DNA from: Chloranthus sessilifolius
Taxonomy: Eukaryota > Streptophyta > Magnoliopsida > Chloranthales > Chloranthaceae
Assembly: GCA_021018995.1 (NCBI GenBank)
Contig: CM037590.1
Coordinates: forward strand, 88,336,097 to 88,400,096
Length of the DNA: 64,000 nt
Direction of reading: 5' to 3'
Shown: positions 41,096 to 53,313 of the stretch, in pieces
Position numbering within the stretch: the first letter of the stretch is position 1
How the letters are laid out: each line of letters starts with the position of its first letter
Position numbers and translations under genes: made by a program
The notes under the pieces: generated by a model
Databases searched by the model: none
The model's input: only the letters and a program-made list of their open reading frames with translations
What the model was told of the DNA's origin: nothing

Positions 41096-44000
41096 CATCC
41101 GAGGCACCCGTACCCAACCCGTCACCAAGCCATGTCGTGGGTAGTGTATCTGGCATATGCCAATCCTGATTCATCCCCGCCACATTCCCCAACTTATTCC
41201 CACATGGAAGAAGTGTTCACATCCATCCCCCTCACCCAACCTCCATTTATCGTCACCGGGTCCTTCGGTGCACCCATTTTCCCATCCACCACCACTCAAA
41301 ACATCCAAAATCCGACAGCCCACTCCCCCTCATTTCCTCAAACCATGCCCATTTCCCCCTCCATGTCCATTCCAAATCCCACTCATCCTCCATTCACATC
41401 CACCCAAAACCTGACCCGATTCCCTACCTTTACCACCCTACCCCATTTTCCATCTTCCCAACATATACCCGATCCACCCGCATTTACCCATACCACACCC
41501 AATTTTTCTCATATCCCCCAATCTACCCAAATCATGCCCATTTTTACCAGGGCCATGCCCAATTTTCCCACCACATCCATCTCTTCCACACCCCACCATC
41601 CCTTAGATACACCACCTCCATCCAATCCCTCTCCAATGGCTATGATGGATGAGACGGTCCGGGCCTATACAAGCTGGAAGGCCTCCCAAAACATTCCCCC
41701 TCATCCTCACCACATATCTTATAACCCATCATACACACTCCCAAGTCTCCATGCTTCTTTACCTCAAACACACCAGGGCCCGATGGCCCAAACCCCCATC
41801 ATCCATACCATTCAGGGTCAAACCCATCAAGGCCCAATGGGACAGACCCACCAAGGCCCAATGGCCAATACCCACCAAGACCTAATGGGCTAGATCTACG
41901 AAGGTCAAATGGGCCAAACCCATCAGGGCCCAATGGGCAGACCCACTAAGTCCCAATGGGCCAGACCTAGCAAGGCCGAATGGGCCAGTCCCATCAAGGC
42001 TTAATGGGATAGACCCATCCAAATGCTTTACCCTATACACAGGCCCATCAAAGCACAAACCTTGGAGTCTTATCCACCCATTTCTCCACATCCCCCCAGT
42101 ATCCCACATACACCCAATAGACCCCCATTCCATCCCAGACAATGCATCCACATCAACCAATCTCCCAACATAGCCAAGGCCTCACTCATCCACAACCCTC
42201 ATACCCAAATCATTATGGGGACTCATCCCACACCACCAACCATCCTCTCATTCCCCAACCCAATCCACAATATTCTTATCAAACCCAATTGTATTATCAA
42301 GCACCCACTCAAAATCCATCACTCATCCACCCCTTTACCTCACAAACTCATCACCAAAGATCCCCCCATGTACAATGGTCCCATTCAGCTCCCGTCCAAC
42401 CCACCCAGAACCAGCTGGATGATCTCACCCCTCCTCCCCCTATATAGACCCACAGTATGAGGATGAGATTAGGAACAACGAGGCCTATGAAATGAGATTC
42501 ACCAGTTGCCACCCTCCTCCACCCATGACTACTAACCCCTCGACAGCCCAGAGTGAATGGAGGCCACCTACTGAAAGGTTGGCCCTACCAACTAAAGAAA
42601 CAGAGTAGCTGAAAGAGCAGATGTTGAAAGTGGACGAGGCCAAGATTCATGCCATGAAATTTTCAGATATGTGTTTCTTTACAAAAGTCCCCTTGCCTCA
42701 AAAATTTAATATGTCAGTCTTTGATAAATATAATGACACAAGCATTCCCATCGCACATCTCAAGTCCTATTGCAGGGACATGTGCTAATATGGAGGGGAT
42801 GATCGCCTGCTCATAAAAGGCATTCAGAAAATTCTGACGGTCTTAGCCTTGAGATGGTTCACGTCCCTGGAGCCATCCATGTTAAAAATGTGGAAGGACC
42901 TGACTCATCTGTTTCAAGAATAGTATGTCTACAATATAGACATTGAACCTCATAAGTCAGATCTGGCTCAATTAAGGCAAAATCCTAACAAGACCTTCAG
43001 CGATTACCTTAAGCATTGGAGAGCACTAGCAGCTCAGGTAAGAAATAGAATTCCTGACGATGAGCAGATGGAGATGATTTTAAAAAATACCTTACCAGTT
43101 ATCTCAGACTTCTTGGTTTACCAACAGTAGTCCAGCTTTGCTAATTTGGTAAGGAATGCCAATCGTTGTGAGGACGTGATTAGAGAAGGGCGTTTAAGTA
43201 AGAATGTATTCGGTGGGGCCAGTAGGGTCAGGAGGTTCTCTAAACAAAGGAATGATAGAAAAATAAGGGCAAATGTGTAGAATGTTGTGAGCACCCGACC
43301 CAACACCAATATAACCCTATTCCAATTCAAAGTCGCACAACCAGCTTCAGTTAGAAGCGAGCTGATATAGAGAACCAGGAATGGGCAGGGGGCACAAATG
43401 ACTCCAGAGCAGAGAAGAGCCCATTTTGATCGAGTCTTCACACCCTTAGGGCAGTCACTAAATATCTTGTTGCCTTTGTTGATTGAAAAGGGTCTGGTCA
43501 CAACACTCCAGCCACGACCCCCGCTGAATCCGATCCTGAGAAATTATGACCCCAACACCCACTGTAACTTCCATCAGGGACCGGGCCACCCGACTGATCG
43601 CTGTTTTCCTTTGAAACATGTAATACAAGATTTAATAGAGGCTGGTAAAATAATCCCTCCAACCCTTCCCCAAGCTAACCAGCATGCGAACATACATCAA
43701 CTTTCGCTACCACCACTCTCTCGGAGGGCTAGGCCCAAGACCCACTATCTGCATGGTGGCAGAGGATGATGAAGAGTTTGACCCGTTAGATTACATCAGC
43801 AAATGGGAAAATTTTGTAACACCACTGCAGAGAGATTGGGAAGATAGAACTATTGGGGTGATTGAACCCATAAATTTGGCTGAGTACTTTCCCAACCCCG
43901 CACCACAAACATAACCCTTAGATCTTAGGGCATATTTCCCAGTGTCAACTCCTATCAACTACGTTCAAATTAACTCCTATCAACCGTACACAACGTCCTC

Positions 44001-44600
44001 CACCAATTACAAAATGGCTGATTATCTCCCCCATCCACCTCCATCACCCATCAGTTATCAATGGCCCACCCCTATCCCGTCTCCCTCGATGCAGTCCTCC
44101 ACAAACCTCACTAACCCCAGTTGGCCCACTTCTTTCACGTACCCATCCCCTATCAAAGTTAACCAGGTATTATCCACCCATCCTAATCCCTCAACATCAA
44201 TATCCCCAATACCCACTTTTTCCATGTTCCAAATCTAGGGACCAACTTACAATCCTCATCAGGTCCCGCTCAGTTATGAATAGAAGTACATCAATACCGA
44301 CAATAGCAGGGAAGGGGTAGTTGATTTCATCACCAGGTCAGGGAAGATCTCTAAGCAACCTGACGCACCAGTACCAATACCAACCTGACCAGAGGGGAAA
44401 AAGGACACCACTGTGGAAAACTCATTTGAGAAGATGAGCTGGGAGCACATACTTGAAACCTAGCTCAGGAGAATGCCGACCCATATCACGGTTTGGGATA
44501 TATTAATGACATCCCCTCTTCATTTTCAAGCTCTGATGGGGGCATAAAAAAATGCACACATATCGCACCAAGTAAGCCCAGATGAGGTTGGGCAGATAAT
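41096..44600 (+). pseudogene. Gag of Tat/Ogre-like element B
   Basis: Starts abruptly at the LTR of A inside the gag beginning (colinear with A from about residue 3). N-terminal part 41132-41893 is Pro-rich (SWVVYLAYANPDSSPPH), then QGPMGQTHQ repeats (41780-42010). Capsid part 42650-43190: FNMSVFDKYNDTSIPIAHLK, WFTSLEPSMLKMWKDLTHLF and VISDFLVYQQ. A variant zinc knuckle CNFHQGPGHPTDRC (about 43562-43602; C-x2-H-x4-H-x4-C) follows, then HVIQDLIEAGKIIPP and a Pro/Ser-rich linker. Many stops. It would assemble the particle and bind RNA. Confidence 0.88.
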
Positions 44601-44604
44601 CGGG

Positions 44605-45276
44605 TAGGTGATGGCTCCCAATGCCATCTCTTTTTCGGATGTCGATTTACCAAAGGAGGAAAATAATCATTCTAAATCTCTCAATATCACTATAGAAGCT
44701 AGAAACATGGTAATCCCACTGGTATTAATTGATAATGGATCTGCTTTAAATGTGTGCCCTCTGAGAACAGCTACCAAGATAGGAGTAGATCCTTGTATGC
44801 TGACACCGACAAAAATCAGTGCCAGGGGATTTGATAACACTAGAAGAGAGATAATTGGGGAAGTCAATCTTGATCTAGTAATCAGGCCAATGACCTTCTC
44901 CATACCTTTCCATGTAATGGACATCAAGTCCTCTTTCAATCTGTTGTTAGGATGCCCTTGGTTACATGAAGTCAAGGCAATACCATCCACACTACTTCAG
45001 AAGCTTGAATTTGATTCTGGGCAGAAGATCATCACCATCATAGGTGAAGGGCATGATGAAAAGGGAAAAACTACCCAAAGTATTGAGAACCCTAAAGTGT
45101 TAGATATCTCACACACAACCGAGGATACAGACCTCCACAGCTTCGAGTATGAGGTATCAGCAATAATCCTGGAGCCCCTAGAAAGCATCACTTTGATAGC
45201 CGGAGGTGGAATGGTAGTAGCTGTAGCCATGCTCCAGAAATGGGGCTATCAGAAAGGAAAGGGATTAGGACCGTGA
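44605..45276 (+). pseudogene. Protease of element B with G-patch-like end
   Basis: Aspartic protease with active site LIDNGSALNVCPL at about 44725 (Asp codon at 44731), flap-side segment FNLLLGCPWLHEV, and a C-terminal MLQKWGYQKGKGLGP resembling a G-patch (Gly-rich RNA-binding motif). The last codon is TGA at 45274-45276, but homologous sequence continues (KEPVKAKGR) so the stop looks secondary. It lies between gag and the pro-RT intron. Confidence 0.88.
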
Positions 45277-45779
45277 TTACAAGGCAGGAAAGAGCCAGTC
45301 AAAGCCAAAGGTAGGTAGCAGGTTAGATTCGGGTTAGGATATAAACCCATAGAGGAAGAAGTATGGGAGGCTAAGGACAAAGCTCGAACAGTTTTTACAG
45401 CAAGAGCTCAGGGAATTAATTTGGAAGAAGAATCCCGCCCTAGGCCTCACATCCAAAATACCTTTGTGAGTGTCGGGATTATGAAGATTGATCGAAATGG
45501 GGCAAAACAATTAACCCCACACAAACATGCAACCCCTGTCCACCCCACCAATCCCCAAATTTTCCTCCCCACCTAGAAATAGACTTAGCCGCCCTATCCC
45601 TGTTTGAGGAAGAGTTTGTCATACCTGCATAATCCATCCCTGTGGTAAACCACCATATGATCTTGTTGATGTTTGAGGACAGAATCTTAGACGAACCCAT
45701 GATCAACATGATGGAGGCTGACTCCGAAGAATAACATTAGCCCCCCTTCCATCCAAATAGGTAAAGGAGCAACTCATAG
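45277..45779 (+). pseudogene. Continuation of gag-pro frame of B up to the intron
   Basis: Reads FGLGYKPIEEEVWEAKDKA, TFVSVGIMKIDRNGAKQLTP and, after frameshifts, DEPMINMMEADSEE. Homologous to 20640-21087 of A (minus). Ends at GTAAAGGAGCAACTCATAG|gtatgt. No domain recognised. Confidence 0.65.
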
Positions 45780-46001
45780 GTATGTAATTGGGCATCTATG
45801 CCCCAAACTCTGAAAGTTGTGATGTCCTGAAATTCGACATCCATTTCCCTAAAAAAAATAACCTATAAAAAGTGAGATGAGCCCTTGGCAAATAGTACCA
45901 TGTATATATAGGGACTCACCTTGCCAAGATCCCATTTTTGAAGAAAACAAAAATCCCAAAAACATTAAAAAAACATAAAATCTAAAAACATTGTCTTTCA
46001 G
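45780..46001 (+). other. Candidate intron between protease and RT (Ogre-type)
   Basis: GTATGT at 45780-45785 and TTGTCTTTCAG at 45991-46001 bound a 222-bp AT-rich stretch full of stops, between a frame ending in the pro-linked region and a frame starting with the RT-linked region. Element A has the same donor (CAG|gtatgcaa). Ogre elements are known to splice an intron at this point. A nearby GTAAAG (45761) is an alternative donor. Confidence 0.65.
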
Positions 46002-47310
46002 AATTCCAAATAAAACCAAAGAAAATGATGTCTTAACCGAAAATCCCGTCCCATGTGAAATCAACCCCTTTCCTGTAAAAATACAAGAGGAGGTAGGAGT
46101 CACGGGTTTGGACAAAGAAATCTCTATTGAGGAGCTCCCCAATAAATTCCTTGAGTGGTTTGCCAACTTTTACCATGGTCCTACCCCTATTGTTAAAGAA
46201 ATAGAGGACGTCAATCTGGGGACCGAGGAGATCCCTAGAATCACCAAGATTAGAACGTCACTGTCTCCCAAGGAAAGAAAAAGCATGATCGATTTCGTTC
46301 GCTCATACCAAGACGTCTTCACATGGTCATACAAGGATATGCCAAGTTTGGACACCGATTTGGTCAAGCATGAGTTGCTTCTCTATCCAGATGTCAGGCC
46401 GGTCAAGCAAAAGTTGAGACGTCTCTGACCAGAATGGATGCTAAAAGTAAAGGACGAGGTCATCAAGCAAAATGACGCAGGATTTCTCATGGTCTCTAAG
46501 TACCCCCAATGGTTAGCCAACATCGTCCTGGCACCGAAGAAGGACAGAAGGTCGCATGTGCATTGACTTCAGAAATGTGAACAAGGCGAGCCCAAAGGAC
46601 GACTTCCCATTACCGCACTTTGACATCTTGGTTGAGCATGGGATGCTCTCATTTATGGATAGATTCTCTAGATGCAATCAAATCAAGATGGCAAAAGCAG
46701 ATCGAGAGAAGACAACATTCATCACCATTTGGGGGACTTTTTGCTACCGTGTCATGCCGTTCAGGTTAAAGAATGTCGGTGCAACCTATTAGAGAGCGAT
46801 GACTGCATTGTTCCATGACATGATACACTAAGAGATTGAGGTATATGTCGATGACATGATCGCCAAGTCATCAGAGAGAAGTGACCATTTAGTAAACCTC
46901 CAAAAGCTGTTTGAGAGGCTGAGGAAATATAGGTTACGTCTGAACCCCCAGAAATGCGCGTTCGGTGCCATGTCGGGAAAGTTGCTAGGATTCATCGTTA
47001 GCAGGAGAGTTATCAAGGTTGATCCAGTCAAAGTAAAAGCCATCATGAAAATGCCACCGCCATCTACCGAGAAGGAGGTCAGAGGGTTTTTAGGCAGGAT
47101 ACAGTATATTAGTCGGTTCATCGCACAACTCACTCCCATATGCACACCGATCTTCAAGTTACTAAGAAAATATTCACCCGTCAAGTGGAACAACAACTGC
47201 CAAGTAGCATTCGATAAGATCAAGGGTTATCTCCTCAATCCACCAATTTTAGTACCACCCGAGCCGGGGAGACCACTCCATGATAAAAGTATCGATGGGA
47301 TGCGTCCTAG
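46002..47310 (+). pseudogene. Reverse transcriptase of element B
   Basis: N-terminal linker (SPKERKSMIDFVRSYQDVFTW, LVKHELLLYPDVRPVKQKL), then fingers and palm: GFLMVSKYPQWLANIVLAPK, MCIDFRNVNKASPKDDFPLP, FMDRFSRCNQIKMA (normally GYSGYNQI), catalytic YVDDMIAKS (Asp pair at 46850-46855), and LNPQKCAFGA followed by the thumb region up to ILVPPEPGRP. A frameshift near 46540 and stops at about 46426, 46791 and 46830 break it. It would copy element RNA to cDNA. Confidence 0.93.
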
Positions 47311-47765
47311 GGCAGCATAATGACACAGGAAGAAGAGAGCAGGCCATCTACTATCTGAGTAAGAAATTTACTAACTACGAGACACGTTATTCTCATATGG
47401 AGAAAGCATGAGTGGCTCTCGTATGGGCTACCCAGAGGCTCCGCCATTACTTACTATCCCAAGTCGTTCTATTCTTAGCACGAATGGATCCATTGAAGTA
47501 CCTATTCAAAAAGTTGACTCTCACTGGCCTAACCGCTCACTGGCAGATCCTATTGTCTGAATTCGACATCACGTACGTCACTCAGAAGTCAATCAAGGGG
47601 CAGGCGCTCACTGATCATCTTGCCAACAATGCCTTACAAGATTATGTGCCCTTAAAAATTGAATTCTCGGATGAAGACATCTTGTTTATGATAGAGGACA
47701 ATATAGTAGAGACAGAGGAATCTTGGATGATGCATTTCGACAAAGCAGCAAATGTCGAAGGCTAG
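47311..47765 (+). pseudogene. First RNase H of element B
   Basis: Degraded retroviral-type RNase H: REQAIYYLSKKFTNYETRYS, VALVWATQRLRHYLLSQ, DPLKYLFKKLTLTGLTAHWQ, LLSEFDITYVTQKSIKGQAL. The early catalytic part is blurred by a frameshift near 47290. It would degrade RNA in the RNA/DNA hybrid. Confidence 0.85.
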
Positions 47766-48275
47766 GGAGTTGGCGCTATCCTAATCTCACCGAGGGGATC
47801 ACATGTGCCGGTCTCCATCAAACTCAACTTCCCCTACACTAACAACATGACCAAATATGAAGCTTGCGCAGCTGGTCTACAAGCGGCCTTCGACCTGGAT
47901 GTAACTCACAATTGATCATATGCCAGATAAATGGAAATCAGAAGACAAAGGATGAGAAACTAATCCCATACCACGAGCACCTCGAGGACCTGATAGCATG
48001 CTTCAAAGAGATTACCTTCTCCTATGTCCCGCGAGCAAGGAATCATTTTGGCGATGCACTTGCGATGTTAGCATTAATGGTCAAAATCTCCTATGGTGTT
48101 GAGATGAACCTGATCATGATTGAACAAATAAATGAGCCAGCCTTTTGCCTGCTAATTGAGGAACCTCCAAAGTTAGATGATGAGCCACCATGTTTCTCAG
48201 ACATCAAGAAATTCCTCAAGACTCGCACTTTCCCTGAGGGGACATCTAGAGAAGATCGACGGACATTCAACATTT
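47720..48275 (+). pseudogene. Second (archaeal-type) RNase H of element B
   Basis: A second domain starts WMMHFDKAANVEG*GVGAIL (stop at 47763-47765; first catalytic Asp in HFDKA) and continues SPRGSHVPVSIKLNFPYTNN, YEACAAGLQAA, then after a frameshift PYHEHLEDLIACFKEITFSY and VPRARNHFGDALAMLA (second-site Asp). A duplicated RNase H of this type marks the Tat lineage (established knowledge). Confidence 0.85.
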
Positions 48276-48282
48276 AGCAGTG

Positions 48283-49440
48283 AACTACGTAATCTGTGGC
48301 GAGTGCCTCTACAAGCGGTCATATGATAACATCCTGCGTAGATGCCTTACTGAAGACGAGGCAGCCAACATCATGAAAGAGATCCATGAGGGAGTATACG
48401 ATGCCCACGTCAACGGACACATGCTTGCAAAGAAGATCCTACGGCAAGGATACTTTTGGACCACTATAGAAGCTGACTACTGCAAGTATATTCGAAAGTG
48501 TGACAAATGCCAAGAACACTACAGCCATTGATCTACACAACATGACCAATCCATGGCCATTTGCCACCTGGGGCCTCGACATCGTCGGAAAGGTTAATCC
48601 AAAAGCATCAAAAGAATAACAGTTTATCCGAGTTGCTATTGAGTACTTCACCAAATGGGTAGAGGCAATATCCTATGCAAACATCACGGCTAGTCACATT
48701 GAAAAATTCATCAAGAATAATATAGTTTGCCGATTTGCGTACCCAAGGACATCATTACTGATAATGGCACTAACTTTGTGAACAAAAGTATCAGGGCCTT
48801 CTGCGAGTAGTACAAGATCAATCACCATTGCTCGTCGCCTTATCGACCGCAAACCAATGGGGCTATGGAGGCCACAAACAAGACAGTCGTTTGCATCCTT
48901 GAGAAAATGGTTTTCACCTATCAAGATTGGAGTGAAATATTACCATTTGCATTATGGGCCTACAGAACGTCGATCCACACTGCTATAGGGGCAACACCAT
49001 TCTCCCTTGTATCTGGAACTGAGGTCGTCCTGCTAGTTGAGGTTGAGGTACCCTTGCTCTGAATTCTCATGAAATCAGGCCTACCTGAAGCAGAAAAGAA
49101 GAGGTCCCACTTTGAACAGCTGAACTTGCTAGACAAGAAAAGACTCCTCGCTTTGTGTCATACCCAGGTATATTAAGGGCAAATTGCATGCGCTTACAAC
49201 AAACGTGTCTGCGGTCGAGATCTGAAGGTGGGAGACACCATACTTAAGAAAATCTTCCCATCCCTCCACGCTGATTCGAGAGGGAAGTTTAAACCCAATT
49301 GGGAAGGACCCTATATCATCCGAGAGGTACTCCAAGGATACGCCATCCACCTCGCCACCATGGACGGAGATCACTTTCCTGAGCCTATCAACGCTGGATA
49401 TGTCCGACGATTCTACTCCTTAGTCTGTGCGGTAAGGTAA
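48283..49440 (+). pseudogene. Integrase of element B
   Basis: HHCC zinc finger EIHEGVYDAHVNGHMLAKK...RKCDKCQEH, then after a frameshift (about 48530) WGLDIVGK-like sequence with the first catalytic Asp (about 48570), FTKWVEAISYANITASHIEK, ITDNGTNF (second Asp), NGAMEATNKTV (Glu), and the C-terminal GKFKPNWEGPYIIREVLQGY. Stops at about 48596, 48809, 49060 and 49174. Ends RRFYSLVCAVR at 49440. Confidence 0.92.
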
Positions 49441-51052
49441 GTATTGGTAAGATGGATACATGATTGCTGAAGGACCCCATAAAAGGAGGCCATCATTTCA
49501 AAGCCAAGTAGCCAAAAGAGCATCCCTGAATACTCATACCCTTTACTACACTCGTTGAGCCATTGGCCTTTCTTTCATAAACCCCTCCAAAAAATGTGTG
49601 TATAATACCAACAAAAAAGAGAGAAAGGGTTACCATCAAAATCCAAAAAATCAGAAAAACAAAATCCTAAAAAGAGGGTGTCTAAAAAAAGCAAAAAAAA
49701 AAAAGAAAAAAGTGGGGCATGTATGATAAAATACCCTATGGAAGAAGTGTATTGCTATAACTAGAACCCTATCAAGGAAATATTTTAAACCCATAATATC
49801 CTTAAAATTCCTAACCTTACCCATGGCCAAGGTACATCCCTGAAGAGAACCCTCTTTAAGGTCTACGAGCAGTCACAGTATCCGTTGATTCAGCACGAGT
49901 GAAGCCATGAGACACAAATGAATTTCATCCAGCCGGCTATGATGGAATTGACATCCATGTCTTGGCCTTTGATAAAATAAAAGAAATTCAAATAAGAATA
50001 TACAAGCTCAAAGCATATTGGACGTGTTACCCACAAGGGCACCACGGGTAAAAAGAGCGAGCTTGTGCAGACCAGGTGAAAACATGAAAAGGCGCCTGGG
50101 GTAAAAATACATACCCATGGACATAGTGAAAACCCAAAAGGGTGCTATAAGTAAAAAGGAGGGAAACAACGGGCACAACGAAAACCTGTCTTGGGCGCTG
50201 TGAGTAAAAATGGCGTAAAAGAGAGAGAAAAGGAGGAAGAAATAGAATTAGAGAAGGAAAGAAAGAGGAGTCCTTCGGTCACCCTCCCATGTTACCTAAA
50301 TTCCCCGCTGGGCCGCTCATGTTAGCTCAAATCAGGTCCCGACCAAGAACACATTAGTAACTGCACCGTCAAACGTATGACCTAGGGTAAGGAGTAAAGG
50401 TTGATTCGATCCAAAGGGATGGGTGTTCCGACCTTGGTATCCTGCCTTGGTAAAAATGCTGACCTCACTCAAACCCAACCATGTGAAGGGGTTTGACTAA
50501 GCTCAAAATTGGGACCTGTTTGCTTCCCCATACGTTAAAGGCACCTAAAAAAAGAAACAAAATGCAAATGCCATAAAAAGGGATAATAATTTTCCCTCCC
50601 TCTGTTCAGGCTAGCATTGTGCACGCCCCACTCCGAGATGATTGGATTGATGACCGAAAAGGACACTTTTGTAAAAGATAATACATTTTCATTTCCCATT
50701 TCACACCCACACTGTGTGCACCACAGCTCCAAAGGAATAGCCGTCATATTACCCTAGTTTCCCATTTTTCAAAAATACAAAAGAAGATAAAATTTTTGTA
50801 AAATAATAGATTTCCCTTTTTTCTTTCCATTTACAACTGTGTACTTGGCTGACACCACATCCTAAAAAATAATATGTGTGATGTCTAACTTCTTTCTTTC
50901 TTCCTTTGTTTCTTTCTCTTTATAAAAGTACAATAAAAAACAACAAAAAGATAAAGAAAATGGTATACCAAAAAAGATGTATCTAAATAAGGGTTTCTTA
51001 CGCCCCTTTCTATGATTTTGATCTATGCAAAAAGGATATGTGCAGGAGGGAA
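49441..51052 (+). other. Post-integrase spacer of element B
   Basis: Homologous to 8983-10732 of C. Includes the ~50-bp repeat (50036-50220, GTGAAAACCCAAAAGGG-type cores), and one to two units of the CACACTGTGTG repeat (50640-50850). No gene. Confidence 0.75.
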
Positions 51053-51110
51053 TCAATGACCTAACTCATGCTTCAGGGCACGGGTCTCAGCACGTAAAGC
51101 ATCCTCTCGA
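51053..51110 (-). pseudogene. C-terminal remnant of the opposite-strand gene in B
   Basis: The minus strand encodes DALRAETRALKHELGH and a stop (51053-51055), matching the end of the 503-codon frame of C (DSLLAEISALKRAP). Homology ends at about 51110 where element F begins, so F interrupted this gene. Confidence 0.7.
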
Positions 51111-51113
51111 AGA

Positions 51114-51657
51114 TTAAATCTAATCAACAATTTCGAGAGTCAATCTAATCTACTGATTTTGAGAGTTAATCCTATCAACTCTAATTTCGAGAGTCAATCT
51201 AATTTCGAGACAATGAACAATTTCTAGAGTCAATCTAATTTCGAGAGTCAATCAACAATTTCCTAAAATCTGGATGTAAGAAAATAGGAAATTGATGATT
51301 AGATTAAATCTGTATTGATAGGATCTTAGACTTGATTGATGACCAATGCTAGGAGACTAGAAATACAGTGTAATGGTATTATTTAAATTCATAAATATCC
51401 GATAACTGAAGATTAAAATATATAACCTTAATTAGGAGGATTTAGATTTATTTTATGCATTTTAGATTAAGAAACCATTCTTTTATTCATATTTCTCCAT
51501 TAGATTAGATCTTAAAGATAAATATAAGTTTTTGAAATAATTAGATAAACAAACTTCCTTGTGGGAACGATCCTATGCTAGTACTATAATTTCCATTGTG
51601 CGCTTGCAATAGGTTAAGACTTGAATTTAACATAAAATATATACATCATAATCGACA
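51114..51657 (+). repeat. Truncated 5' LTR of element F
   Basis: AT-rich, ends ATCGACA at 51657 followed by AGTCAAGTTTTT, the position of a decayed PBS. CTTCCTTGTGGGAACGATCC (near 51551) is typical of the 3' part of plant LTRs. The 5' part is missing. 51125-51265 has degenerate AATTTCGAGAGTCAATC tandem units. Confidence 0.6.
51125..51265 (+). repeat. Tandem AATTTCGAGAGTCAATC repeat
   Basis: About seven degenerate units of 17-25 bp with AATTTCGAGAGTCAATC. It sits at the very start of the F remnant, next to the break in B. Confidence 0.7.
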
Positions 51658-51962
51658 AGTCAAGTTTTTATTTTTATCTTTATTTTTATTTTTATCTAAT
51701 ATTTTTATTCTTTTAAAAACTAATATTTATCTTTCTCTTTTTATATTACTTTTTCTTTTTATTCTTTGATCTCTTTTTAATCTTTTGCAGGTTTATTTAG
51801 AGCAGTGAATTAAAGGTTTCTCACTTCTGCCGGACACGAAATTTAAAAGCTCAGATTTGTTTTTCTCCCTGCTTGATAAAATAAAAGTAGAAAATATTGA
51901 AAACAAAAATAAACGCAATAACTGTTCTAACCAAATTGTCTTCTTATTAAGACAACTCATTA
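51658..51962 (+). other. Leader of element F
   Basis: T-rich and A/T low-complexity sequence with TCTTTTGCAGG near 51783, a splice-acceptor-like site. No gene. Confidence 0.5.
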
Positions 51963-53095
51963 TGACGGGCAACGGTCAGAATATGACTAAGACCATGGGG
52001 GAATATTATGTATTGACACCTCTTACACTACCTCCATGTATTCAAACCCGATTACCGGTTGTAGGACCTTTGAAATTACACCCAACACACTTCTATTACT
52101 TCCAACTTTTCATGGGATAATGGATGAGGATCCCTATTTGCATCTACATAAGTTTTTGATGGCATGTGCCATCACTCGAATCAAGAACTTAACAGAAGAG
52201 TCCACTCGGTTAAGACTGTTTGTATATTCCCTCAGAGATGAATCAAAGCAGTGGATAAACTCCTTGCCGCATAGTTCGATAGCCAATTGGGAAGAATTAG
52301 AACGCATGTTTCTGACGAAATTTTTTTCAATTAACAAAATGAATAAAATTTGGCATCTTATCAAGACGTTTCTATAGTTCCTTGAGGAATCCCTTCGGGA
52401 ATGTTGGAATCGTTATTAGGATCTTCTGCACAAGTGCCCTCACCATGTATTTGTGCATTGGCAACTAGTGTTCATTTCTATGAAGGTCTTGGAGATGCAA
52501 CCCGACATATGATTGATGTAGCCTGTGATAGTATATTTTGTAATTTAAGAACAAAATAAACTTGGGAACTCTTTGAGACCCTTAGCGAGAAATCGGTACA
52601 ACACCACGCACCGGGTGAGATTGACTCGGAGACTTCAACAAGTACGCTTCCTAAGCAAGAACGACTTTACAAATTAAAGTCACTGATGAGATGTTTTTCA
52701 AGATTAAGGCTTTGGAGGACAAAAATTCAAACCCTGTTGGGTATAAAATCGTACCCAACATCTCAACAAGGAGAAGCCTGTGTTCCTAAATATGGCCCAA
52801 CTCAGTCAGTCTCCCGGCTTCCTTTTATTCCTTCTTACCACATAGAGGCCCATTACTATGCTACTATAGATGATACTCTAGTGAAAATAGTTTCCAGCTG
52901 CATCCAACAAAGTTGTATCCAGACACAGTTAATTAATCGCCTAGGGCAATAAGTCGAAAGATTGAAAACTTAGTTTGAGCAATTGTTGCCTTTTGATAGA
53001 GAAAATGACACACTACCATTACATGCAGTTGGTACAACTAGAGGATGCATATTTATGGGAGGCACATCAACTCCCTCAGTTTTTAATTAATTCCC
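51963..53095 (+). pseudogene. Athila-like gag of element F
   Basis: Starts ATGACGGGCAACGG (MTGNGQNMTKTMGEYYVL), then after a frameshift FHGIMDEDPYLHLHKFLMAC, LTEESTRLRLFVYSLRDESK, WINSLPHSSIANWEELERMF, LTKFFSINKMNKI, then SLRECWNRY*DLLHKCPHH and VHWQLVFIS. After about 52560 only patches remain (AVGTTRGCIFMGGTST at about 53030). No RT or integrase follows. Confidence 0.75.
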
Positions 53096-53254
53096 TCTAG
53101 AAACCGTCATGCTACCGACTCACCTGTAGCAATCATTTGTAATATATAGATAATATTTGATAAAAAAAGAGAGAGAGAGAGTATTCTATGATCTATGGTA
53201 TGTAAGCATCCAGACAATCATAAAATTCTCTATTAGGTCACAATCACCTAAGAG

Positions 53255-53313
53255 CGTATGGATTTACGATCTTAGGGTGTTTCATAGAGTCAAATCGTAG
53301 TGAGTACGATTTG
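53255..53313 (+). promoter_or_regulatory. AATCGTA/TACGATT sites upstream of F small ORF
   Basis: 53291-53313 is an inverted repeat with perfect 9-bp arms CAAATCGTA and TACGATTTG around five bases; a half site GGATTTACGATC lies at 53260. This is the motif of the F LTR (56076-56330). A TATA box follows at 53539. Confidence 0.65.
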
